In this document: one piece after another, positions 35,583 through 43,788 of the stretch
Numbering within the stretch: position 1 is the stretch's first letter
Layout: each line of letters opens with the position of its first letter
Assembly: GCF_001624695.1 (NCBI RefSeq)
Contig: NZ_JSEP01000003.1
Span: forward strand, 62,001-126,000
Source: Labrenzia sp. OB1
GTDB taxonomy: Bacteria > Pseudomonadota > Alphaproteobacteria > Rhizobiales > Stappiaceae
Length of the DNA: 64,000 nt
Direction of reading: 5' to 3'
Translations under genes and position numbers: made by a program
Notes under the pieces: generated by a model
Told to the model about the DNA's origin: nothing
What the model saw: only the letters and a program-made list of their open reading frames with translations
Database searches by the model: none

Positions 35583-36161
35583 TCAGATATATCGAAGCAG
35601 TATGAACCCGCCGACCAGCAGCACCACAAACAAGGTGAACATGAGACCGAGGCGCTTTTCGATGAAGGTCTTGATGGGCGGTCCGAACAGATACAACAAC
35701 CCGGCGACGGCGAAAAACCGCAATCCCCGCGAGACGATGCTGGCGAAGATGAACACCGGCAGGCTGAGCCCGGCGACCCCGGAGGCGATGGTAATCACCT
35801 TGTAGGGAAACGGTGTCAGCCCGGCGATGAACACGAACCACCAGCCATACTGGTTGAAGACATCCGTGAATTCCGTCAGCCAGCCCATCTTGCCGTAGAA
35901 AGTCAGCACCGGCACGGCGACCTGCTCGAACAGGAACATACCGATCAAATACCCCAGAATGCCGCCCAGAACCGACGTCAGGGTGCACAATGCGGCATAC
36001 CACCAGGCCCGCTCCCGCCGCGCTATCACCATCGGGATCAGCAGGATATCCGGCGGGATCGGAAACACCGAGCTTTCGATAAAGGAAACCGACCCCAGCG
36101 CAACAGGCGCACGCGGTCCGGCGGCAAGGGACAGGGTCCAGTCATAAAGACGTCTGATCAT
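35583..36161 (-). CDS. YqaA/DedA-type membrane protein
   Basis: 192 residues, four to six helices. FIESSVFPIPPDILLIPMV, LTSVLGGILGYLIG and GLTPFPYKVITIASG are characteristic of the SNARE-associated DedA/YqaA superfamily, membrane proteins related to lipid scramblases. ATG at 36161 (MIRRLYDW) is preferred over starts further up. 15 bp before the DsbB-like gene, so likely one operon. Confidence 0.87.
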   Translation of the reverse strand: MIRRLYDWTLSLAAGPRAPVALGSVSFIESSVFPIPPDILLIPMVIARRERAWWYAALCTLTSVLGGILGYLIGMFLFEQVAVPVLTFYGKMGWLTEFTDVFNQYGWWFVFIAGLTPFPYKVITIASGVAGLSLPVFIFASIVSRGLRFFAVAGLLYLFGPPIKTFIEKRLGLMFTLFVVLLVGGFILLRYI

Positions 36162-36411
36162 GGCGCTTCCCATAGCGGGCGCGGCGGAAAAAGTCACCTG
36201 ACGATTTTCTGAATGGAGCAAGTACCCGGAATTGAGACGGGTTTGATAGATCTCGCCCCCAAGAAAACTTCATTTGCTTCGATCCGTGACGAACTGGGTG
36301 GCCTTTTGACCATCTTTCTATCCTTCCGAAGCAAACGGTCTCTCTGCCAAGCCGCGGTGTCGGCAGTCATCTGAGGCGGGGCTGCAATCCTTATCTGCGC
36401 CTGTCGACGGA

Positions 36412-37311
36412 TTATGAGTCCGTACCCCACGCAAGGCTGCCGCTGCGTGCCTCTTTCAGCAGCGCGGACAGAACGGGTGTGCGGGGGACACGATGCGGCA
36501 TGATCAGACCAACCGTCTGCTGCTGCGCCGGGCTTTCAAGCGGAATCAGGGCGAGGTCTTTCCCGACGCAAAGAAACTTTGCGATATCTGCGGGCAGAAC
36601 CGTAATGCAATGTCCCGAGGCCACGCTGGAGACAAGTGCGATGATCGAATTGGACTCGATACAGGTAGCGAGGGGCACCCCGAATTCTTCGAATAGCTGA
36701 TTGATGATCCGGCGGTTCTGCATATCCGGCGTCAAGAGGGCTAGCGGCTGATCTTCCAGATCAGACCACGCAATGCTCGCCTTTTTCGCGAATGGAGAGG
36801 TGCCCGCACAGACAAGGAGATAGCTTTCCTCATAAAGCTCGGCCGTTTCGACACGACCCAACGGTTCGTTTGCGAGGTAGGAAATCCCCGCGTCGGCCTC
36901 GAAATCTTCGAGCATTTGCAGAATTTCGCGCGAGTTTCGCGACAGGATCGTAAAGCGGACGTTGGGGTGACGTTTCGCAAACACGGAGCAAAACCGGCCC
37001 GCCCATGTCTGCGCGGTGGGGATTACGGCCAGACGAACCTCTCCGGAAAGCCCCTGGTGGCTCGACCGCATTTCGTCCCGAAGTTGCCGCGCATCGCAGG
37101 TGATGCGCTTGGCCCAGACGAGCGTTGTCTGCCCCTCGGGCGTCAGCCCCCCGAACCGCGAGCCCCGATGCACGAGTTGAACACCAAGCTGTTCCTCAAG
37201 GTGTTTGATACCGGCGGACAAGGTAGGTTGTGCGATGTTCAAACGTTCGGCGGCGCGCCCGAAATGGCTCTCCTTGGCAAGCGCGATGAACATCTCCAGT
37301 TTGTCCAGCAT
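36412..37311 (-). CDS. LysR family transcriptional regulator
   Basis: 299 residues with the N-terminal winged helix (FIALAKESHFGRAAERLNIAQPTLSAGIKHLE, quoted as position about 7-37 in parts) and a C-terminal type 2 binding-protein co-inducer domain. ATG at 37311 has AGGGGA upstream. It lies 89 bp after the oxalate/formate-type transporter on the same strand and may control it or be co-transcribed. The inducer is unknown. Confidence 0.88.
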   Translation of the reverse strand: MLDKLEMFIALAKESHFGRAAERLNIAQPTLSAGIKHLEEQLGVQLVHRGSRFGGLTPEGQTTLVWAKRITCDARQLRDEMRSSHQGLSGEVRLAVIPTAQTWAGRFCSVFAKRHPNVRFTILSRNSREILQMLEDFEADAGISYLANEPLGRVETAELYEESYLLVCAGTSPFAKKASIAWSDLEDQPLALLTPDMQNRRIINQLFEEFGVPLATCIESNSIIALVSSVASGHCITVLPADIAKFLCVGKDLALIPLESPAQQQTVGLIMPHRVPRTPVLSALLKEARSGSLAWGTDS

Positions 37312-37400
37312 GATCGAATTCCCCTGTCGTGAGAGCGGATTTAAGTCGACCAATCAGAAATGGGGTAAAGGGGCACCTGCGACGGCGCCCCTCCAAATCG

Positions 37401-39122
37401 TTACTCTACGGGAACGGCCCGCAGCTCCGCTTCATCGTGATGATGATGCTCCTTCACGGGGCTCATCATCAGGTTGGCGAAGAACGCGACCACCAGCAGC
37501 GCCGCCATGCAGTACATGGTGGTGTTGTAGAGGCTTGGCGTCGGGTCGATGGTACCCTCCGGTGCAATCTCCATCAGCTTGGCGATGGTCACCGTCTTCG
37601 CCGCCACCAGTTGTTGAAGCTGGGCGAGCGGCGCGCCGAACTTCTCTGCGAAGGCGGCCGGATCGACCCGGGCCGCCAGATCGCTGATCGCATTGTTCAC
37701 CGAAAGCTGCCGGAGCGAGGTGATGGCCAGCGGCCCCAGCACCCCGGCGGTCGCCCAGGCGGTCAGCAGCCGGCCGTGGATACCACCCACGTGCATGGTG
37801 CCGAACATATCCGCCAGATAGGCCGGTATGGTCGCAAAGCCCCCGCCGTACATCGAGAAGATGATCATCGTCGCCGCATAAAAGCCGATCAGATAGATCA
37901 ACGCAGGATTGGTTGCCACCGCCGACGCAAAATAGGGGATCGACAGGTACAGGGCCGTGCCCAGCACGAAGAAGCACATATAGGTGGCCTTGCGTCCGAT
38001 ATAGTCGGAGGTCGAGGCCCAGAAGAATCGGCCCACCATGTTGAAGACAGAGATCATCAGAACATAGGTCGAGGCGAAGCTTGCTGTGACCACCAGCGGC
38101 AGACCGGTGCCGAAGATCTCCGACATCATGGTCTTGGCAACACCGATCACACCGATCCCGGCGGTCACGTTGAAGCACAGCATGATCCAGAGCTGCCAGA
38201 ATTGCGGCGTCTTCAACGCCTGATCGATATGCACGTTCTGCTGCGTGACAAGGCCCGAGGCCACCGGCTTCGGCTCCCAGCCCGCGGGTTTCCAGCCCAC
38301 GGCCGGCACGCGATACAAAAAGGAAGCCAGGATCATCACCACAAAATAGACTATGCCCAGCGTCAGGAAGGTCTGCGCCGCGCCGGTATTGCCGGTGCCG
38401 ACCACATAGACCCCGGCATCGCCGCCGAAGGGCGCTGCCTGCGCGGCAGTGGCGAGCACCACCTCGACCTTGCCGGCCGCGGTTTCGGCGAACACCCGGC
38501 CACCTTCAACCACGGTTGCGACAGCATCATGCGCACCGAGGTATTCCGGTGCCTTCTGGTAGAGGTTCAGCAGCCAGCCCTTGACCGGGGCCGCGATCAT
38601 CGCGCCGCCGCCGAAACCCATGATTGCCATACCGGTCGCCATTCCCCGGCGGTCAGGGAACCATCGGATCAATGTCGAGACGGGGGAAACATAACCAAGC
38701 CCCAGTCCGCAGCCGCCGATCACCCCGTAGCCGAGATAGATCAGCCAGAGTTGATGCGTTGCAATGCCCAAGGAGCCGATCATGAAACCGCCGCCCCAGC
38801 AGCACGCAGCGACCACACCCACCATGCGCGGACCGACGTCTTCCAGCCATTTACCGGCGAAGGCGGCCGAAAGGCCAAGGAACACGATCGCCACCGAAAA
38901 GATCCAGACGACGGAACTGAGGCTCCAGTCGTCGGCGGCGGGCGCCACCACGCCAAGCTGGCGGGTCAGCGGCGGGTTGAACACCGACCAGGCATAGACC
39001 GAGCCGATGCACAGATGGATGGCGATGGATGCCGGCGGAACACGCCAACGGTTGAAACCGGGTTCGGCGACGATGTGGCTCTTGTACAAGAACCCCAGCG
39101 CACCGCTTGCAGCGTTGCTCAT
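37401..39122 (-). CDS. MFS transporter, oxalate/formate antiporter (OFA) family
   Basis: 573 residues with twelve helices. ASIAIHLCIGSVYAWSVF, GCGLGLGYVSPVSTLIRWFPDRRGMATG and a PAYLADMFGTMHVGGIHGRLL segment are OFA hallmarks. It is longer than OxlT (about 420): a roughly 100-residue insertion lies after the sixth helix (about 195-300). ATG at 39122 has AAGGGAGGAG upstream. It is next to a two-component system and LysR that may control it. Confidence 0.88.
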   Translation of the reverse strand: MSNAASGALGFLYKSHIVAEPGFNRWRVPPASIAIHLCIGSVYAWSVFNPPLTRQLGVVAPAADDWSLSSVVWIFSVAIVFLGLSAAFAGKWLEDVGPRMVGVVAACCWGGGFMIGSLGIATHQLWLIYLGYGVIGGCGLGLGYVSPVSTLIRWFPDRRGMATGMAIMGFGGGAMIAAPVKGWLLNLYQKAPEYLGAHDAVATVVEGGRVFAETAAGKVEVVLATAAQAAPFGGDAGVYVVGTGNTGAAQTFLTLGIVYFVVMILASFLYRVPAVGWKPAGWEPKPVASGLVTQQNVHIDQALKTPQFWQLWIMLCFNVTAGIGVIGVAKTMMSEIFGTGLPLVVTASFASTYVLMISVFNMVGRFFWASTSDYIGRKATYMCFFVLGTALYLSIPYFASAVATNPALIYLIGFYAATMIIFSMYGGGFATIPAYLADMFGTMHVGGIHGRLLTAWATAGVLGPLAITSLRQLSVNNAISDLAARVDPAAFAEKFGAPLAQLQQLVAAKTVTIAKLMEIAPEGTIDPTPSLYNTTMYCMAALLVVAFFANLMMSPVKEHHHHDEAELRAVPVE

Positions 39123-39330
39123 TGTTTCTCCTCCCTTAGATGCTCTCGGGAAAGCCCCCTCCATGGGCCTGACCCAAGCATGCAAAGCAAGAAAAGCCCG
39201 TGCAGACCTTGTGCTGTCAAGAAAAAATTATTATTTATATCAAATACTTAGAGGCAATCTTGTCTCGCTCGGCGCAGAATTTCCAGGCAGATTGCGCCAT
39301 TCTATTCAGCAGCCGCACAATCGGCGCGCC
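39123..39330. other. Promoter region of the OFA transporter
   Basis: A very AT-rich block (TTTGATATAAATAATAAT on the minus strand, around 39220-39250) lies upstream of a TTGACA box. I found no sigma-54 site with correct spacing. Confidence 0.4.
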
Positions 39331-41313
39331 TTATTGGGACAATTTGTCCAATTCGGGCTCTTGCGATTTTTTTACGGCGGGCAGCCCCACGCGGAAGCTG
39401 CTCCCCTTGCCGATGGTGGAGGTCGCGGAAATATGCCCTCCTACCCGACTCACGATCTGCTGACTGATCGAAAGGCCCAAACCCGTACCCTGCGCCTGCT
39501 TGGTCGTGAAGAAGGGATCGAAGATGCGCGACAGAATATCCGGGGCGATGCCAACCCCGGTGTCCTCGACAATCAGGACGACCTCTCCGGCATCGTCATG
39601 GGACTCGATCCGCAAGTCGCCACCTTCAGGCATGGCCTGAATCGCATTCAGGATGAGATTGACGAAAACCTGTTGCAACTCGGTTCGCGACATGTGGATT
39701 TTTGCCCGGCTGTTCAGGTTCACCTCGCAAGAGATCTCCGCAATCTCGATCTGGTGGTGGGTCAGAACAAGGCAGTCCCGCGCGACTTCGGTCGGGTCAA
39801 TGTGGTTGTCGGCGCCCGAATATTCCTCGGGCCGGGCAAATTGCAGCAGTTTCGACACGATCACACTGATACGATAGACTTGATCGTCGATCAGGCGGAA
39901 CTCCTCTTGCGCATGTTGCATCGCCTCTCCCAGATTGCTGCGCGCCAGATCCAGATTGCCCTGGATCACAGCCACAGGGTTGTTGATCTCATGCGCGACG
40001 GAGGCGGTGATTTCGCCCACCGCGGCCAGTTTTTCCGAGATGATCAGCCGCTCGGTGGTCTTTTCCAGGCGCTGTTTGGCGGCCTGCAATTCGCTGGTGC
40101 GCTCCTCGACCCGGTGCTCAAGCGCCTCGCCCCATTCCCGCAATTCCCGGTCGCGTTCCTCAAGGAGGCCAAGCAAGCTGTCGAAATGCCGCGCGACCTG
40201 TGTGATCTCACCGTCATCTTCGAACAGCATGTTGCGGGCGGTCATGTCGCCGCTTTCGACCCTTCGGATGGTGCGCATCATGCCTTCGAGCGGACGAAAG
40301 ATATGCCCCGCCCACCGCAGAAAAACCGGAACCGAGGCCAGCGCTATCAACAGGAAGGCCACGGTGAGGGTTATGACGGAATTGCGCTTTGCTGCGCTGA
40401 AGGGCGTTTCAAGAAAGCCGACATAGAGCATTCCGACCGGCGCGCCAAAGCTGTCGATGATTGGCTCATACGCCGAGATATACCAATCATTCACGACAAA
40501 GGCGCGGTCCAGCCAGATCTCGCCTTCCTGCAACACCTGGGCGCGCACCTCTGCGGACACCCGCGTTCCAAGCGCCCGGACATTTTCGAACAGACGCACG
40601 TTGGTCGAGACACGCACATCTTCGAGAAACAGGGTCGCTGTGCCTTGGCTGCCCTCCGGCAGGCTCTGCTCGCGGTAGACCAGATCGTTGATCGTGTCGA
40701 TGAAGTCGAGGTTCCGGTTCAGTAACACGCCCCCAACCAATGCCGCCCGCGTGCCGTCCGGCATGATCACGGAGGCTGCGGAATGGATCACCATACCCCG
40801 TGTCTCGACAGTGCGTTCCGTCGGCACGGCACCCTGCGTTGGAACGAGAGGGATTTCGGCCCGCGCGACAAGGTCGGGCGAGAGTGAGGCGAGGTCATCG
40901 CGCACAAAGATATCGATCGCACTTTGCCAGCGCCCAGCCAGGGCACTGCTGATGACCGGCCACTTTTCAGCCTCTGGCCCGTCGGACACGATACGAAGAA
41001 AATCCAACCCGAGCCGTTCTTCTTCTCCTGCAAGAAAATCAGCCCCGGCATCCACCTCAAGCGCCAGGCGTAACTCAAGAGAACGGGCGATCGCGTCAAT
41101 CTGCTCACCGGAACTCTCGATCAACTTCGCCAAATACTGATCGGCGATAGTCAGGTCCCCGGTGACCTTGTTCACCAGCAGGGCATCAACCTTGCCCGAC
41201 CAGCGCCAAATCGTGCCGCCCAGCAGAACCGGCAACAGGACCAGCATCGGCAGCAAGGCGATGACCAGCAGGCGCACTCGGACCGAGCGCATGATGGTTA
41301 GAAGACGCGACAT
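39331..41313 (-). CDS. Membrane sensor histidine kinase (double-Cache, HAMP)
   Basis: 660 residues. The order is an N-terminal helix, a large periplasmic Cache domain, a second helix (around 315-335), HAMP (FRPLEGMMRTIRRVESGDMTARN), a coiled coil, HisKA with SVAHEINNPVAVIQGN, and HATPase (LILNAIQAMPEGG, VEDTGVGIA, GTGLGLSISQQIV). It is 3 bp downstream of the response regulator and divided from the OFA gene by 208 bp. Its ligand is unknown; oxalate or another carboxylate is a guess from context. Confidence 0.9.
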   Translation of the reverse strand: MSRLLTIMRSVRVRLLVIALLPMLVLLPVLLGGTIWRWSGKVDALLVNKVTGDLTIADQYLAKLIESSGEQIDAIARSLELRLALEVDAGADFLAGEEERLGLDFLRIVSDGPEAEKWPVISSALAGRWQSAIDIFVRDDLASLSPDLVARAEIPLVPTQGAVPTERTVETRGMVIHSAASVIMPDGTRAALVGGVLLNRNLDFIDTINDLVYREQSLPEGSQGTATLFLEDVRVSTNVRLFENVRALGTRVSAEVRAQVLQEGEIWLDRAFVVNDWYISAYEPIIDSFGAPVGMLYVGFLETPFSAAKRNSVITLTVAFLLIALASVPVFLRWAGHIFRPLEGMMRTIRRVESGDMTARNMLFEDDGEITQVARHFDSLLGLLEERDRELREWGEALEHRVEERTSELQAAKQRLEKTTERLIISEKLAAVGEITASVAHEINNPVAVIQGNLDLARSNLGEAMQHAQEEFRLIDDQVYRISVIVSKLLQFARPEEYSGADNHIDPTEVARDCLVLTHHQIEIAEISCEVNLNSRAKIHMSRTELQQVFVNLILNAIQAMPEGGDLRIESHDDAGEVVLIVEDTGVGIAPDILSRIFDPFFTTKQAQGTGLGLSISQQIVSRVGGHISATSTIGKGSSFRVGLPAVKKSQEPELDKLSQ

Positions 41314-41316
41314 GAG

Positions 41317-42669
41317 TTACAGACCCCAGACCGCGCATTTCCGATCAATAGTCTTGCGCGACAAGCCCAGACGCCTCGCGGCTTCCGAGCGATTTCCATC
41401 CAGCGCCTCGAGAGCAAGCAGGATCTCGCGTTTTTCCGTATCTTTCAGCGGCGCGATTTCGTCGGCCAATGCCACCTTGCCCAGGGTTTCCAGGGGAAAG
41501 CGTCCGAAGATCAACGCCCGCTCGACGAAATTGTGCAATTCCCGGATATTCCCCGGCCAGTCATAGCGCAGCATTGCAGACCTCGCGGCCGCGGACATCT
41601 CGACTTTCGGCAGGTTCAATGCCACCGAGATTTCGGTCTGGAACAGGTCCGCCAGCTCCAGAACATCGGTGCCGCGATCTTTCAAAGGCGGCATCTCGAG
41701 CTCGACAACGTTGGTCCGAAACAGCAGGTCTTCGCGGAACCGGCCCGCTTCGACCTCAACTTGCAACGGTTTCGTCGACGCAATGACGAACCGAAGGTCG
41801 AGCTGCACGTCACGCCCCGTCCCCATTGGCCGGATCACGCCGTCTTCCAGCACGCGTAGAAACGCTGTCTGCGCGCTTGCATTCAACTCACTCACATCAT
41901 CGAGAAAGACGGTGCCGCCGGAAGCTTGAGTCAGCAGCCCTTCACGCCCTGACTGTGCCCCCGGAAAGGCGCCCGCGCCATGGCCGAACAACTCATACTG
42001 GATCATGTCCGCTTGAATCGCGCCGCATTGTATCGGCACGAAGGGAGCCTCGCCGCGCCCGGAATGACCGTGGATATGCCGTGCTGCCACTTCTTTTCCT
42101 GATCCGGACGGCCCGGTGATCAAGACAGGCGTGGTCAGCGGCGCGACTCGTTCCAGCAAATTCCGCACATCGGCAATTGCGCTGGACCTGCCGATCAGTT
42201 CCCGGCGGCGATTCCCGCTCGCCACAGTATCCAACTCACGCCTCAGAAGAGAATTCTCGCGTTTCAGCCGGGAAAGCTCGAGGCATTTTCGTATCGCGTT
42301 CAGAATCTGGTTGGACCGGAAAGGCTTGATCAGAAAATCAGACGCCCCGGCCCGCATTGCGTCTATAGCGGTCTGAAGATCGGCGTAGGCAGTAATCAGG
42401 ATCGTGTCGGTGAACCCGCCATTCTCACGCTGATCCTGCAGCCATTCCAGGCCCTTCTGCCCAGGCATGATGTTGTCGAGTATCATCACGTCGTACTGGT
42501 GGGACGACAAGAGAGCTTCGGCGGAACGGGCGTCCTGCGCCTCGTCCACATGCCGGCATATCGGTTGCAGCGTCTTGACCAGGAAATGGCGCATGCCGGG
42601 TTCGTCATCAACGACAAGAATTCTCGCGCTGGCAAGCGGATTGCTTCGTTCGCTTGATCCAGCCTGCAT
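41317..42669 (-). CDS. NtrC-like response regulator with altered GAFTGA motif (GAFPGA)
   Basis: 450 residues: receiver (Asp65 in VMILDNIMPG), AAA+ domain with Walker A GPSGSGKE (186-193) and Walker B GGTVFLDDV (251-259), and a Fis-type HTH (GNRSEAARRLGLSRKTIDR). The sigma-54 contact loop, normally GAFTGA, reads GAFPGA at 233-238. The Thr is important for sigma-54 contact in well-studied activators. Partner of the adjacent kinase. Confidence 0.9.
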   Translation of the reverse strand: MQAGSSERSNPLASARILVVDDEPGMRHFLVKTLQPICRHVDEAQDARSAEALLSSHQYDVMILDNIMPGQKGLEWLQDQRENGGFTDTILITAYADLQTAIDAMRAGASDFLIKPFRSNQILNAIRKCLELSRLKRENSLLRRELDTVASGNRRRELIGRSSAIADVRNLLERVAPLTTPVLITGPSGSGKEVAARHIHGHSGRGEAPFVPIQCGAIQADMIQYELFGHGAGAFPGAQSGREGLLTQASGGTVFLDDVSELNASAQTAFLRVLEDGVIRPMGTGRDVQLDLRFVIASTKPLQVEVEAGRFREDLLFRTNVVELEMPPLKDRGTDVLELADLFQTEISVALNLPKVEMSAAARSAMLRYDWPGNIRELHNFVERALIFGRFPLETLGKVALADEIAPLKDTEKREILLALEALDGNRSEAARRLGLSRKTIDRKCAVWGL

Positions 42670-42795
42670 CTGCCACCGCTTGTCCTATGACCCCACTATC
42701 GGGAAAGCCTAGCAAGAATATGCAAAAAGTTGCAAGGCTGGACTTGCAACGGAAAAATATACGCCTTTTGCAGGAAAACGGTGCAAGGTGAAAAC

Positions 42796-42880
42796 TGGTG
42801 CCCCCCGCCGGAATCGAACCGGCACTTCCGAAGAAACGGGATTTTGAATCCCGCGCGTCTACCAATTCCGCCAGAGGGGC
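42796..42880 (-). tRNA. tRNA-Leu (anticodon CAA)
   Basis: 85 bases including an encoded CCA. Acceptor strand GCCCCTC pairs with its 3' partner; the anticodon loop TTCAAAA gives CAA at 42844-42846 (reads UUG). A long variable arm fits a class II tRNA. The T-loop GGTTCGATTCC is normal. Confidence 0.96.
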
Positions 42881-43171
42881 AACCGGCACCGGGAAGGGTG
42901 CCTATCATGGGCATTTGAGCGATGCAAGCGGTTCCATCGGAAACGGGACCCGGCAATACGGCAGAGCCGCTTTTCCGGTCGGTTCACAATCGGTAATTTC
43001 GACAATTTTAGTTTTCGAGAAAACCAAGTTTTTACCATGAATCAAGACAAATCGCAGTTTCCACCAATGGTCGAGGAGGATTCCGGATGGTTTAAGACTC
43101 CGTCAAAGGCCGTTTCATAGATTGATCGCTGATGGAGGAAGAGATGAACTATGGTATTCCGCGAGGATAGG
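42881..43171. other. Intergenic region with an eight-codon leader ORF
   Basis: No full gene. At 43144-43170 an ATG with GGAGG 5 bases upstream (43134-43138) opens an eight-codon ORF (MNYGIPRG) that stops one base before the cupin ATG at 43172, so translation may be coupled. Confidence 0.45.
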
Positions 43172-43666
43172 ATGACCGCCCAGACGGCCAACGCAGCGCG
43201 CATAACGGAGTTGAGAACGACGGGACAGCCGGTCCGCGCTGTTGCACCGGACAACTCCCTGTTCGCCTTTTCGTTTCTAAACAAGGACGCACTCAAACTG
43301 TCTCCGATCGAGCAGAGCTGGATTCTGGAAGGTAATCCCCAGGCACGTTGCGCCAACCTTTCCAGCTTCGGAGACGACTGGACTTTTGTTGATCACTGGT
43401 CCTGCACCTCGGGAAAGTTTCGCTGGCAGTATTTTTATGACGAAACCATTCTCATCATTGAAGGCGAGGCGTTCATCACGGACGACAACGGTGTGACTTA
43501 TCACGTGGTGCCGGGCACAACGCTTTCATTCCCGGACGGCTCCGCCGCAATCTGGGAAGTCCCGTCCTATGTCCGCAAGGTCGCCTTCAACCAGAAGTCC
43601 GTGCCGTCTTATCTTCACAAGCTCTGCCGGTTGATCAACAAGATCCATCGCAACATCTTCACCTGA
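43172..43666 (+). CDS. Cupin-domain protein
   Basis: 164 residues with one small cupin barrel: QYFYDETILIIEGEAFITD and VPGTTLSFPDGSAAIWEV fit the family (EutQ/DUF861-like). Only part of the usual His/Glu metal set is obvious. ATG at 43172 is preferred over 43151, though the latter is possible. Function unknown. Confidence 0.75.
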   Translation: MTAQTANAARITELRTTGQPVRAVAPDNSLFAFSFLNKDALKLSPIEQSWILEGNPQARCANLSSFGDDWTFVDHWSCTSGKFRWQYFYDETILIIEGEAFITDDNGVTYHVVPGTTLSFPDGSAAIWEVPSYVRKVAFNQKSVPSYLHKLCRLINKIHRNIFT

Positions 43667-43788
43667 GTCTCCGGCCCCCCGTAAGCACGGAGGCGGAAGC
43701 TTCGGCCAGAAACGCTTAGGCGGCTCACAAAAGCGCAAATTGTGCGCTTTTTCTGGACAAGTTCATTTGGCTTGTCTAGAAATTTTGC

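Noticed and set aside
34738-36003. Long minus-strand frame of 421 codons
   Set aside because: Only its last 102 codons look real; the rest is a shadow of the DsbB-like and YqaA genes in another frame.
36194-36430. 78-codon minus-strand ORF upstream of YqaA
   Set aside because: No conserved features, overlaps the LysR gene end, and the region looks like a promoter.
39190-39250. Sigma-54 promoter before the OFA transporter
   Set aside because: GGGCTTTTCTTGC resembles a -24/-12 pair, but the GG to GC spacing is 9 bases, not 10, and the -24 box is poor.
37329-39251. 640-codon open frame on the plus strand
   Set aside because: Antisense to the OFA transporter; His/Arg-rich shadow of a GC-rich membrane protein gene.
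39007-40725. 572-codon frame on the plus strand
   Set aside because: Antisense to the sensor kinase and the start of the OFA gene; no domain features.
42796-42880. tRNA-Leu as an attachment site
   Set aside because: No integrase gene and no second copy of the tRNA 3' end found at the likely far border (36.2-36.4 kb).
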